A stretch of DNA of 64,000 bases. Origin: Planctomycetota bacterium. Its GTDB lineage: Bacteria; Planctomycetota; UBA1135; GCA-002686595. The stretch covers positions 62,001 to 126,000 of the forward strand of contig SIAI01000005.1 of assembly GCA_009691855.1 (NCBI GenBank), read 5' to 3'. This document shows positions 1 through 8,275 of this stretch, one piece after another (within the stretch, counting starts at the first letter, position 1; each line of letters starts with the position of its first letter). The position numbers and the translations under genes were made by a program. The notes under the pieces are model-generated. The model did not search any database. It was given only the letters and a program-made list of their open reading frames with translations, and was not told the origin of the DNA.

Positions 1-648
1 CGCGGCATCCCCAGCGCCTACGACCTCGGCTCGGGACGCATCGAGCGCGAGGGCACGCCGCCGCTCGACATGCTGGGCGACGAACCCGAGGTGCGCGCGG
101 CGGTGGCGAGCGGCATGGACGTGGTGTGCTTCTCGGGCGACAAGCTGCTGGGCGGCCCGCAGGCCGGGCTGATCGTGGGCCAGCAGGCGCGCATCGCCGC
201 GCTGCGCAAGAACCCGCTGTACCGTGCGCTGCGCCTCGACAAGGTCACCATCGCGGGGCTCGAGGCCACGCTGGCGCTGTACCTCGCCGGGCGCGCGCAC
301 GAGCTTCCCGCGCGGCGCATGCTGTGCCTGCAGGCGAGCGCGCTGCGGCCCGTGGCCGAGCAACTCGCGCGCGAGCTCGGGGCGCTGGCCGGCTTGACGG
401 CCGAGGTCGTGCCCGAGCACTCGCAGCCCGGCAGCGGCAGCGCTCCGGGGATCTTCCTCGACAGCTTTGCCGTCCGGGTGCGTTCGCGCACGCACTCGGC
501 CGGCGAGCTGGCGGCCGCGCTACGCGCCGGCGAGCCGTGCGTCTTCGCGCGCGTGCACGACGACGCGCTGCTGCTCGATCCGCGCACGTTGCACCCGGGC
601 GAGGAGCGCGAGCTGGTGGCGGCCTTCGCCGCCCTGGCGCGACGATGA
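1..648 (+). CDS. selA: L-seryl-tRNA(Sec) selenium transferase, C-terminal part
   Basis: The reading frame is open from base 1, so the N-terminal half lies outside the window; 215 residues remain. SelA is a PLP enzyme that converts Ser-tRNA(Sec) to Sec-tRNA(Sec) with selenophosphate in the cytoplasm. The visible part has the family stretch DLGSG near the edge and the PLP-lysine motif FSGDKLLGGPQAG (Lys at about base 143), followed by the RALRLDK and LEATL segments typical of SelA. The stop codon overlaps the ATG of the next gene (ATGA), so the two are probably translationally coupled, although that neighbour has no obvious link to selenium. The gene implies that selB, selC and selD exist elsewhere in the genome, and it agrees with the UGA-containing gene at 18585-19169. 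Confidence 0.93.
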   Translation, partial: RGIPSAYDLGSGRIEREGTPPLDMLGDEPEVRAAVASGMDVVCFSGDKLLGGPQAGLIVGQQARIAALRKNPLYRALRLDKVTIAGLEATLALYLAGRAHELPARRMLCLQASALRPVAEQLARELGALAGLTAEVVPEHSQPGSGSAPGIFLDSFAVRVRSRTHSAGELAAALRAGEPCVFARVHDDALLLDPRTLHPGEERELVAAFAALARR

Positions 649-1829
649 GCGTGCGCAGGCGGGTGCTCGTGCCGCTGGCCTGCGTGCTGGGCGTCCTGCT
701 GGCGGCCGAGCTGGGGCTGCGCGTCTTCGCCGCGCGCTTCTTGTGGCGCCCGCTGCCGCCCTTCGGCGAAGCGAGCGAGCAGCGCGAATGGCTGGAGCGC
801 AGCGAACGCGAACTCGCGGCGGGCACGCCGCCGCTGGGCTACAGTCGCTTCGACTCGGTGCTGGGCTGGAGCACCGCGCCCGGCTACGTCTCGCCCGACG
901 GGCGCGTGCACATCAACGCGCAGGGCCTGCGCGGGACGCGCGAGTACGAGGCCGTGCCGCCGCCCGGTGTGGAGCGCGTGATCGTCTGCGGCGAGTCCTT
1001 CACCTTCGCCGAGGAGGTGGCCGATGGCGAGGCCTGGCCGGCGCAGCTCGAAGCGCTGGTGCCGTCGCTGGAGGTGCTCAACTACGGCGTGGGCGGCTAC
1101 GGCACGGATCAGGCGCTGCTGCGCGTGTCGCGCGAGGCCCACGGGCCGGCGGACGCGTTGATCGTGGGCCTGATGCTCGAGAACATCGGGCGCAACGTGA
1201 ACCGCTATCGGCCGCTGTGGTATCCGCGCTCGCAGCCGGCGGCCAAGCCGCGCTACGTGCTGGGCGCCGATGGCCTCGAGTTCGTGGCCCAACCCTTCGC
1301 CACGCGCGAGGAGTTCGTGGGCGCGGTGCGCGCGGGCACGGTGCGGGCGCGGCTCGCCGAGCACGAGCGCTGGGCCGATGCGTACGTGCCGGCCCGGCTG
1401 CGCTGGTCGCTGCTGGCGCGCCTGGCAGGCGCGCAGCGCGCCTACGCCGAGCGCGATCCGGAGCGGCTGTGGCGCGACATCGAGGGCGAGCCCTTCCGCA
1501 CCACGCTGGCGTTGCTGGAAGCGTTTCGCGGCGTGGCTCAGGGGCTGCGCGCGGAGCAGCTCGTGGTGCTCGTGTTCCCCTCGGGTGGCGACCTCGCCGG
1601 TTTCGTGGAGCGCGACGAGCGCTACTGGTCGTCGCTGCTCGACGCGCTCGCGGCGCGCCACCTCGCCGTGCTCGACCTGACGCCGCCGCTGGCCGTGGCC
1701 GCGCGCGAGGCCGGTGGCGTGGACGCGCTCTACCTCGACAGCCACCTCAGCCCGCGCGGCAACCAGATCGTGGCCCAGGCCTTGGCCGCCTGGCTGGCGC
1801 AGGGCAGGAAGCCGCCCGGGTCGAAGTAG
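645..1829 (+). CDS. SGNH/GDSL-hydrolase-like membrane-anchored protein
   Basis: Protein of 394 residues with an N-terminal membrane anchor or signal segment (about residues 7-30). An SGNH-type fold follows: the nucleophile block reads VIVCGESFTF (Ser118), with Glu where GDSL enzymes usually have Asp, and the C-terminal catalytic Asp-His block is DSHLSPRGN (Asp365, His367). Members of this superfamily act as esterases or as O-acetyltransferases of cell-surface polysaccharides; the substrate here is unknown. The ATG overlaps the selA stop by four bases. The gene ends 39 bp before a convergent gene. Function beyond a probable extracytoplasmic acyl-ester hydrolase or transferase cannot be read from the sequence. 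Confidence 0.75.
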   Translation: MSVRRRVLVPLACVLGVLLAAELGLRVFAARFLWRPLPPFGEASEQREWLERSERELAAGTPPLGYSRFDSVLGWSTAPGYVSPDGRVHINAQGLRGTREYEAVPPPGVERVIVCGESFTFAEEVADGEAWPAQLEALVPSLEVLNYGVGGYGTDQALLRVSREAHGPADALIVGLMLENIGRNVNRYRPLWYPRSQPAAKPRYVLGADGLEFVAQPFATREEFVGAVRAGTVRARLAEHERWADAYVPARLRWSLLARLAGAQRAYAERDPERLWRDIEGEPFRTTLALLEAFRGVAQGLRAEQLVVLVFPSGGDLAGFVERDERYWSSLLDALAARHLAVLDLTPPLAVAAREAGGVDALYLDSHLSPRGNQIVAQALAAWLAQGRKPPGSK

Positions 1830-1868
1830 GCCACGGGCAGCGAGCGCGGTGCGCCGGCCCGCGCGGGC

Positions 1869-3335
1869 TCACTGCACCAGCACGCGCGCGGGCAGCGAGA
1901 ACAGCGTCGCCAGGTTGCTGCCCGGCGCGCGGATCCGGGCGCGGAACTCGTACACGCCCGGGCTAGTGGCCGTGAAGCTCGCGCTCGGGGGCGCGCCGCT
2001 GCTCAGGTTCTGGAACGCGCCGGCGCCCGGCGCGCGCACCTGGACGTCGAACGTGCTCCCGCTCGGCGCGGGGACGAGCGACCACACGACCGGGAACGGC
2101 ACGCCGACGAAGGCCGCGCCGGGCAGCCGCACCGGGATCGTGACCGCGCCATCCGGCGTGATGCCGGCCGCGTCGTGGACCACGAAGGTGCCCGCCGAGC
2201 GGCCGAGCAGCACGAAGGTGGACACGAAGCTGCGCGCGCCCGAGTCGAACAGGCCGAGGCCAGAGGCGTCGAGCACGGAGTGCGCGTTCGGGCCGAGGAA
2301 GGTCCACTGCACGCGCTGGCCGAGGCGCGCGGTGCGCACGCGCGGCGCGAAGCCGGCGTCGAGCACCAGCACGTGGGCCGTGTCGCCCGTGGCCAGCTCG
2401 ACGCGCCCGATCGCGTTGGCGTCGGCTTCGGTGAACCACAGGTTGCCGTCGGGACCGAGGACGATGCACAGCGGGCGCTGGCCCGTCGGCAGGATCGGCT
2501 GCACCGTGCCGCCCGCGTCCATGGCCGCGACGTGGTGCGTGTCGTTCTCGGTGAACCACAGCCGCCCGTCAGGGCCTGCGCACATGCCGGCGATCCCGGA
2601 GAAGGCGCCGGGCACGGGCAGCTCGACGATCTGCCCGCTGGTCGAGATGCGCCCCACGGCGCGCCCGGAGAGCTCGCTGAACCACAGCCCACCGTCGAGC
2701 CCGGGCGTGATGTCCCAGGGCAGGACCTGCACGCTCGGGATCGTGAACATCGTCATCGCGCCGCCGGGCTCGGCGCGTCCGATCTGGTCGCCGATCTCCT
2801 GGGTGAACCACATGCGCCCGTCCTGGCCGGCGGTGATGCCGGTGGGGAAGGAGCCGCTGGGCGGGACGAACTCGCGGATGACGCCGCTCGGCGTGATGCG
2901 CCCGATCTGGTTCACGTCCTCCTCGGTGAACCACAGGTCGCCGTTCGGCGCGAGCGCGATCTCCCACGGCTGCGCGAAGGGCGTGGGGATGCGGAACTCG
3001 CGGAACGTCCCGGTGGACGGTGTATAGCGCCCGATCTTGTTGCCGAAGCGCTCGGTGAACCACACGTCGCCGTTGCCGCCGATGGCGATGCCGTAGGGGC
3101 CGCTCTGCGCGGTGGGCACGGGGAACTCGGTGATCACGCCAGTGGGGGTGATGCGGCCGAGCTTGTTGCCGTTCGACTCGGTGAACCACAGGTTGCCGTC
3201 GGCGCCGGCCGCGATCGTGTAGGGGCGGCTCTGCGCGGTGGGCACGGGGAACTGGGTTACGACCTGCGCGCTCAGCTCGTCGGCGAGAACGCAGGCGGCG
3301 GCGAGGACGAGGACCCGAGGCAACGAGTTCGACAC
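1869..3335 (-). CDS. Secreted Vgb-like beta-propeller protein with a C-terminal cupredoxin-like domain
   Basis: Start chosen at the GTG at 3333-3335: it is preceded by GGAGG with six bases between and gives a clean signal peptide (SLPRVLVLAAACVLADELSAQ). The 488-residue product has about seven blade repeats of the type LWFTE-x-N-x-IGRITPTG, the signature of the virginiamycin B lyase (Vgb) propeller family. Residues from about 320 on (GFAPRVR...GQRVQWTFLG, then NAHSV) look like a cupredoxin fold, and an Ig-like tail follows. True Vgb opens streptogramin B rings, but most propellers of this type in environmental bacteria have no proven substrate, so I do not call it a resistance enzyme. It is probably periplasmic or exported. 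Convergent with the SGNH gene. Confidence 0.8.
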   Translation of the reverse strand: MSNSLPRVLVLAAACVLADELSAQVVTQFPVPTAQSRPYTIAAGADGNLWFTESNGNKLGRITPTGVITEFPVPTAQSGPYGIAIGGNGDVWFTERFGNKIGRYTPSTGTFREFRIPTPFAQPWEIALAPNGDLWFTEEDVNQIGRITPSGVIREFVPPSGSFPTGITAGQDGRMWFTQEIGDQIGRAEPGGAMTMFTIPSVQVLPWDITPGLDGGLWFSELSGRAVGRISTSGQIVELPVPGAFSGIAGMCAGPDGRLWFTENDTHHVAAMDAGGTVQPILPTGQRPLCIVLGPDGNLWFTEADANAIGRVELATGDTAHVLVLDAGFAPRVRTARLGQRVQWTFLGPNAHSVLDASGLGLFDSGARSFVSTFVLLGRSAGTFVVHDAAGITPDGAVTIPVRLPGAAFVGVPFPVVWSLVPAPSGSTFDVQVRAPGAGAFQNLSSGAPPSASFTATSPGVYEFRARIRAPGSNLATLFSLPARVLVQ

Positions 3336-3399
3336 GGTGAACCTCCGGGCGCTGGAGCGAGCGCTGCGCGCGTCGCAGAGTGCTGCGGCAGCGCCCATT

Positions 3400-3584
3400 C
3401 TAGCCCGGGTTATTCATGAGGCCTCGAGCGAAACGTCGCGAATGGCTGCAGATGCATCGATTTGCGACCGAGAGCACCGGAGACGGCCTCTCTGCAGGCC
3501 GTTGAGGCCTCGCAGGGAGCAAAGCGCTGCAGATGCAGCCAGTCGCGACGTTGCAGCCGAGGCCTCATGAATAATCCGGGCTAG
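3400..3584. mobile_element. CTAG-bounded MITE-like element, type 1 copy A
   Basis: A 185-bp palindromic element. It begins CTAGCCCGGGTTATTCATGA and ends with the near-perfect inverse of that sequence, so the terminal inverted repeat is about 27 bp and continues imperfectly to over 50 bp. Both ends are CTAG, the target expected for IS630-type transposition with TA duplication. A second copy lies at 60881-61060. It occupies most of the 310-bp gap between the Vgb-like gene and the MFS/spermidine-synthase gene and contains no gene. Confidence 0.85.
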
Positions 3585-3645
3585 AGTGGAGCGCGCGCGG
3601 CGGGTGGCTTCTCTGCGTAAGCGCTGCCAGCGTCGGCGGGCGCGC

Positions 3646-5730
3646 TCACTTCAGGACCTGCAGCAGGTTGCTGTAGTCGTCGGTCCACGGCCGCGCCAAT
3701 GCGGCCGGATCCAGCGCGTGGCCCGCGGCCAGGAGGCTCGGACGCTCGAACCACGCGCGCTCACTGCTCAGCAGGATCCAGCGCGCGGCCAGGGTGCCGG
3801 ACGGTTCGTCGGCCGGGCTGAGGATCTCGAAGGCGAGCTGCCCCGAGCCCTGCACGAGGCTCTGGATCAACGGACCGAGATCGAGGCGGCGCGTGGTCAC
3901 GTGCAACGCCAGCACGCCGCCCGGCGCCAGGTGTCGCGCGTAGAGCGCGAAGGCCTCGCGCGTCAGCAGGTGCACGGGGATCGCGTCGCTGCTGAAGGCG
4001 TCGAGCACCAGGACGTCGAAGCGCTGCGGCTCCTCGCGCTGCAGCGCCAGGCGCGCGTCGCCCGGCACGACCTCGAGCGCGGCCTTCGAATCGGCCAGGA
4101 AGGTGAACGCCTCGTGCGCGACCTCGATCACGCGCGGGGAGAGCTCGTAGAAGCGGTACGCGTCGTCCGCGCGCCCGTAGGCGGCCAGGGTGCCCGCGCC
4201 GAGGCCGATGATGCCGACGCGCAACGGCGGAGCGGTGGCGAGCTCGCTCAGCAGGAGCCCGATGCCGCTGTCGCGCCCATAGTATGTGGTCGGCTGCGCG
4301 CGCCGCTCGGGCGCGAGGAACTGCAACCCGTGGTACGTGGCGCCGTGCGTCAGCCGGCGGATCGAACCCGCGCCGTCCGGGGCCGGGAAGTCCTCGAGCT
4401 TCAGCGTCCCATAGAAGTCGCGTAGCTCGCGCAGCCCGGGCCGCGAGCGCTGCGCCAGGCGCGAGCCGAGCAGCAGCGCGAGCACGCCCGTGACCACGAA
4501 CAACGCCACCAAGGAGGGATGCCACGGCCCGCGCGGGCGCCGATACGCGGGATCGCGGAAGGCGAGCGCGCTGGCGAGAGCGGCGCACAGCAGGAGACCG
4601 ACGTAGAGCTCGTCGAAGCCGCGGAACAGGAGTGGCGCGAGCAGGCTGACGAACACGCCGCCCAGCGCGCCGCCGCCGGCGATGCACAGGTAGTAGGCCG
4701 TCAGGTGGCGCGCCGCCGGGCGGTGCGCGGCGAGCTCGCCGTGGCAGAACAGGCACGCGACGAACAGCCCGCCGCCGTACACCGGCAGCGCCAACAGGAT
4801 GCCCACGCGCGCGCCCATCGTCGTGGCCTGCGCGAGCGCGACCAGGGTCAGGATCAGGATCGGCAGACACCACGCGCGGCGGTACCCGCGCTCGCTCGCG
4901 AACGGCAGCACGAATGACAAGAGGTACAGCGCCAGCGGCACGACCCACAGGAGCGGCACGACCGCGACCTCCTGGCACAGGTGGTTGGTGACGGCCAGCA
5001 AGAGCACCGTCGCGCACAGCGGCAGCCCGAGCCACAGCGCGCGCTCTCGCGCTCGCGGAGCAGGCGCGTCGCTTCCTTCCTGCGCGAGCGGTGCCAGCCT
5101 CGGCGCGCGCCACGCGCTGCGCACGCAGCCCGCCGAGAGCAGCGCGAAGGCCCCGAAGGCGACCGACCAGGCGAGCTCCTGAGTCCGCGTGGTCAGCCAG
5201 GGTTCGACCAGCAACGGATAGGCGAGCAGCGCCAGCAGCGAGCCCGCGTTGGAGAGCGCGTACAGCCGATAGGGCGGCGCGCCGCCGCTGGCGCGCGCGT
5301 ACCAGGCCGCGTAGAGCGGCGAGCTCGCGCTCAGCACGAGACAGGGCAAGCCCACCGTGCCGCCGAGCACGAGCAGGATCGCGCTCACCGGCGTGGCGCC
5401 GGGCGCGCCGCTCGGCGCCGCCGGCACGATCGGCAGGCACAAGAGCGCCAGCGCCAGCAGCGCGAGGTGCAGCGCACCCTGCGCGCGCGGCCCGAGGAAG
5501 CGCACCGCGCCGTGCGCATAGGCGTAACCCGCCAGCAGCAGCGCCTGGAAGAACAGCATGCACGTGGTCCACACCGCCGGAGCCCCGCCGAACCAAGGCA
5601 GCAGCGCCTTGGCGAGCACCAGCTGCACCGCGAACGTGAGGAACGCGCCCAGGAAGATCGCCGCGCCGTGGACCGCCCTCTGCGCACCCGTGCGCGCCGC
5701 AGCGTGCGCTCCGCTTCCTTCCAGGACCAT
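3646..5730 (-). CDS. Fused MFS-like membrane domain and spermidine-synthase-like protein
   Basis: Protein of 694 residues. The N-terminal two thirds (about 20-430) holds many hydrophobic helices with the family stretch LVLAKALLPWFGGAPAVWTT. The C-terminal third (about 440-690) is a Rossmann-type spermidine-synthase/methyltransferase domain with GIIGLGAGTLAAYGR (nucleotide-binding loop), RVIEVA and DVLVLDAFSSDAIPVHLLT. Such fused MFS/spermidine synthase proteins are common in bacteria, but their substrate is not established; true polyamine synthesis is doubtful. The ATG at 5730 has a TACGCT -10-like box 12 bp upstream and no Shine-Dalgarno. Monocistronic as far as can be seen. Confidence 0.85.
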   Translation of the reverse strand: MVLEGSGAHAAARTGAQRAVHGAAIFLGAFLTFAVQLVLAKALLPWFGGAPAVWTTCMLFFQALLLAGYAYAHGAVRFLGPRAQGALHLALLALALLCLPIVPAAPSGAPGATPVSAILLVLGGTVGLPCLVLSASSPLYAAWYARASGGAPPYRLYALSNAGSLLALLAYPLLVEPWLTTRTQELAWSVAFGAFALLSAGCVRSAWRAPRLAPLAQEGSDAPAPRARERALWLGLPLCATVLLLAVTNHLCQEVAVVPLLWVVPLALYLLSFVLPFASERGYRRAWCLPILILTLVALAQATTMGARVGILLALPVYGGGLFVACLFCHGELAAHRPAARHLTAYYLCIAGGGALGGVFVSLLAPLLFRGFDELYVGLLLCAALASALAFRDPAYRRPRGPWHPSLVALFVVTGVLALLLGSRLAQRSRPGLRELRDFYGTLKLEDFPAPDGAGSIRRLTHGATYHGLQFLAPERRAQPTTYYGRDSGIGLLLSELATAPPLRVGIIGLGAGTLAAYGRADDAYRFYELSPRVIEVAHEAFTFLADSKAALEVVPGDARLALQREEPQRFDVLVLDAFSSDAIPVHLLTREAFALYARHLAPGGVLALHVTTRRLDLGPLIQSLVQGSGQLAFEILSPADEPSGTLAARWILLSSERAWFERPSLLAAGHALDPAALARPWTDDYSNLLQVLK

Positions 5731-6112
5731 ACCGAGCGGCGCAGCGTAGCAGGCGGCGGGAGCCTCGTCCGCGGACCGTGCGCGCGTGCCCTAACCAGCG
5801 GGCAATTCCGCCCGCGCGCTCAGGTCGCCACCTGTGGCCCCGCTGAGTGGGGGGGAGCCACTGTGTGCCGCAAGCGCGCGTGCGGTGGCGACTTGGGCCA
5901 GTTCACGCCGCGCTGAGGCTGCTCTACGTTGCCGCGGCATGTGTGGGTCCCCCAGGCCGAATCACGATTGTTCGGCCTGGACCCCAAGTGGACCGGAGCC
6001 GCGAACTCTCTGTGTTCCGGAGAGAGCGTGGGGTGTGGTTGACCGCCGGGTGGTTGACAGCGGATCCGAGGGGAGATGGTGAGCTTCGCTCCTCCGGGGA
6101 GAGTGGCCGCCC
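5731..6112. other. 382-bp intergenic region with two hairpins, no gene
   Basis: The small reading frames here are not convincing. Two inverted repeats stand out: GCGGGC/GCCCGC at 5798-5815, and a longer stem CCAGGCCGAA/TTCGGCCTGG with extra GGGT/ACCC pairs at 5945-5984. The second lies about 130 bp downstream of the minus-strand lipoprotein gene that ends at 6113 and could terminate it. No T-tract follows either hairpin. Confidence 0.4.
5743..5748 (-). promoter_or_regulatory. -10-like box of the MFS/spermidine-synthase gene
   Basis: TACGCT on the minus strand, 12 bp before the ATG. No convincing -35 hexamer at 16-18 bp. It matches the TAnnnT boxes found at the same place before other genes in this window. 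Confidence 0.35.
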
Positions 6113-6937
6113 CTACAGATTCATGCTGGCCGAGTCTCCGCTGGAGATCGAACGCTTCTCGTTGATGATCCGGGCGGAGCATGTCGTTTCCAGCACCTCC
6201 TCGACGCGGACCATCCCCTTGAACTCCGAATCGAGGTAGACGACGAAGAGGTAGCCGATCCTCATCCCGTCGCGGAGCCCCTTGTCGAGGACGACGTGCT
6301 CGAGCTCGCGATTCACGTCGAGAACGACGGCGTCGATGGAAACTTCCCCCTCTACTTTCCGCGCCCATCCGTTCCGACGAGCTACGAGTTCGAGCAGATC
6401 GGCCAGAGCCAGGATCTCGATGGGGGATTGGCGTCCATAGTCCTGGAACTCGATGACCTCTCCACCAGGCTTGACGAGACGGATGGTGGTCGTCTGGTCA
6501 TCGGTCCACGCGGCCATGTAGTTGCCGGCCACACGTTCGAGGTCGAGCTTCTCGATGAACCAGCAGATGCGCGCGAATTCGACGAGCCCGACCGTTCCAG
6601 CGCAGGTCCCGCCTGGTTCCGAATAGGCCCTGCCCTCCCAGGTGGCTCTTCCATCGCGAGCGAGCTGCAGTAGGAACGCCGTGCAAGTGCCGAAGCACCC
6701 GGAGCGTTCCAGTTCGATCCGCTTGTAAGGGAGTGCGGCGGCCAGCTCCTCCTTCGTAATGCCCTCGGCCGCCCGCCAGTCGTACAAGAACGCGTAGCGC
6801 TCGGGAACGCGATCAGGCATCGCCGGCGGAATCGAGTTGCTCTGCGGCTCGACATCGGATCCACACGCCGCAGTGGCGCTCTCGCTCCGGCACGAGACCA
6901 AGACGAGGACTGCGATGGCGAGATGTCCGAGGCGCAT
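6113..6937 (-). CDS. Lipoprotein with DUF6438 domain and FlgT_C-like C-terminal domain
   Basis: Start set at the ATG at 6937 because it begins a lipoprotein signal peptide (MRLGHLAIAVLVLVSC, lipobox Cys16); upstream in-frame ATGs would add an unlikely leader that runs into an IS remnant. The 274-residue product has the DUF6438 pattern KRIELERSGCFGTCTAFLLQ (about 77-96), then G-x-A-x-WEGRAYSEPGG. From about 205 on, the pattern DVNRELEHVVLDKGLRDGMR...VVYLDSEFKGMVRVEEV resembles the C-terminal domain of FlgT, a small beta-barrel. The role is unknown. It is probably anchored in a periplasmic membrane face and stands alone between hairpins and an IS remnant. Confidence 0.72.
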   Translation of the reverse strand: MRLGHLAIAVLVLVSCRSESATAACGSDVEPQSNSIPPAMPDRVPERYAFLYDWRAAEGITKEELAAALPYKRIELERSGCFGTCTAFLLQLARDGRATWEGRAYSEPGGTCAGTVGLVEFARICWFIEKLDLERVAGNYMAAWTDDQTTTIRLVKPGGEVIEFQDYGRQSPIEILALADLLELVARRNGWARKVEGEVSIDAVVLDVNRELEHVVLDKGLRDGMRIGYLFVVYLDSEFKGMVRVEEVLETTCSARIINEKRSISSGDSASMNL

Positions 6938-7009
6938 GGGATGAGGGCTCGGGGCGGATTCCGGCTTCCCCCCAGATCCTCGCAGGCTACGTGACCACCC
7001 CGCGCCCAG

Positions 7010-7555
7010 GCCAGCGATCCGCGGCGTTGGTGCATGAATCGGCCCCCGGGGCGGCCGCAGGGCCGCTCTTGCGTGATCTGGCAGCGACCTCTGGGTGGTC
7101 GGTGACATTGGAGCCAATGAGGTCCCGCATCCACCCGACGTTCAAGACCAAGTGCCGCGCCACGAACTGGTGCGCGTTCGACCGCGCACTGGTCCGACGA
7201 GGTGACCTCAGCGTCTGGCTATCACCTGAAGCGCTCTTCGCCTGGGCGCGCGCTCGTGACCGAACGACCAGGAGGGTGAAGAAGATCGGAGGCCGACGGT
7301 GGAGGAAGGAGTCCGGCTACCACCGCCAAGGCACCGTTTGAGAACGCCTTCTTCCGGTACAAGTCGATCACCGGCGGGCGGCTCCGTGCTCGGCATTCGA
7401 AATCGCAGGAGACCGAGGCGGCCCTCGCCAGCAACGTACTGAACCGGATGACCGAGCTTGGTAGGCCGAACTCGGTCGCGATCCGGACCTGAGGCACTCG
7501 GGGCGTGGGGATCTGCAGGCCCGGTCCGATTCATGCACCAACGCCAAGAATCGGC
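7010..7555. mobile_element. Remnant of an IS5-type insertion sequence
   Basis: Inverted copies of GGCGTTGGTGCATGAATCGG at about 7023-7042 and 7525-7544 bracket a decayed transposase gene. The element is about 545 bp, roughly half the usual IS5-family length, because the middle of the transposase is missing. It lies between two small lipoprotein genes. Confidence 0.7.
7118..7492 (+). pseudogene. IS5-family transposase remnant (internal deletion and frameshift)
   Basis: The first part (7118 to about 7310) encodes an IS5-type N-terminus: TNWCAFDRALVRRGDLSVWL, then SPEALFAW. A different frame from about 7337 to the TGA at 7490-7492 encodes the typical C-terminus: ENAFFRYKSITGGRLRARHS, then EAALASNVLNRMTELG. 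The catalytic centre between them is gone and the two parts are out of frame, so the gene is dead. Its flanking inverted repeats are still recognisable. Confidence 0.78.
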
Positions 7556-7575
7556 CTCCGCGCGCCCGACGCCGC

Positions 7576-7854
7576 CTACTCCCGCCGTGGCACGCTCTCG
7601 CCGATGAGCCGATCGAAGCAGGCTCGGTCGGCGGCGCAATCCTCCGGGTGTGCGGCGAAGTCGTCGCGGCAGTGGGGGTTGCAGAAGCCGACCGTGAAGC
7701 CGCGGTAGGTCGTGAGCGAGTCAGAGGCGACGGGCTTGCCGGAGCGCGGGCAGACGTCGTTGAGGACCTCGCGTCCGTACGGCGCGGGAGCGGCGCAAGC
7801 GCCGAAGACCAGGAGAGCGGCGGCGAGGGAGAGGAACCGGAACGAGTGGAGCAT
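7576..7854 (-). CDS. Small lipoprotein with a YHS-like Cys motif
   Basis: Product of 92 residues when started at the ATG at 7854, giving MLHSFRFLSLAAALLVFGAC with lipobox Cys20; an in-frame ATG at 7866 would add four residues. The mature part contains CPRSGKPV...YRGFTVGFCNPHCRDDF, which resembles a YHS domain (a metal-binding-like fold often found in copper or heavy-metal proteins), and two further Cys (DCAADRAC). It probably sits in the inner or outer membrane facing the periplasm. The metal-related role is inference from the domain. No Shine-Dalgarno is evident for either start. Confidence 0.68.
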   Translation of the reverse strand: MLHSFRFLSLAAALLVFGACAAPAPYGREVLNDVCPRSGKPVASDSLTTYRGFTVGFCNPHCRDDFAAHPEDCAADRACFDRLIGESVPRRE

Positions 7855-7866
7855 CGCGGAGAGCAT

Positions 7867-8275
7867 GGAAGGCTGGAGATGCGGCGGGAAGACCTGGGGA
7901 CGGACTAGATTTAGCTCCTGGCTCGGACTCGGTTGCACGGCGCCGCACGGGGTCCGTCGTCGTCGAAGCCGCAAGGCCTCGAAGGTGGTAGCCGCGAGAA
8001 CCCTGACATCCGCGTCGTGCGCGCCCTTCACGCAGGGCTCGAGTTCGCGCTCGTCGGTGGAGGGCCTTCGGAGAGTTCCCATGCAACTCTTTTGTCCAGA
8101 GCTCGCGTCGAATGCTGCGGCGACTCGCCGCCGGCATGACGGCGGCTTCGACGATCCCCTGCGCTCGACGAGCGTCTCACGATCAAGGGACCTCATCCTG
8201 GGTTTCGGGCCGGACACGCGGATAGGCTGGCTCGAAGACGAAGCCGTTGCACCTGGCAGGGTGGAGGCCGACGAC
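7867..8275. other. 409-bp intergenic region, nothing recognisable
   Basis: Separates the minus-strand YHS-like lipoprotein from the plus-strand aspartic-protease-like gene. Reading frames crossing it have no recognisable domain. It should hold promoters for both divergent genes, but I see no convincing pair of hexamers. TAGATT at 7906-7911 is a -10-like match on the plus strand far from any start. Confidence 0.3.

Noticed and set aside
18-1745. 575-residue minus-strand open frame
   Set aside because: It is antisense to selA and the SGNH gene, rich in Arg/Ala/His as expected of a shadow frame in GC-rich DNA, and has no recognisable domain.
1869-3335. Streptogramin resistance gene
   Set aside because: Only the propeller repeats are shared with Vgb; the extra domain and secretion signal argue against an antibiotic lyase.
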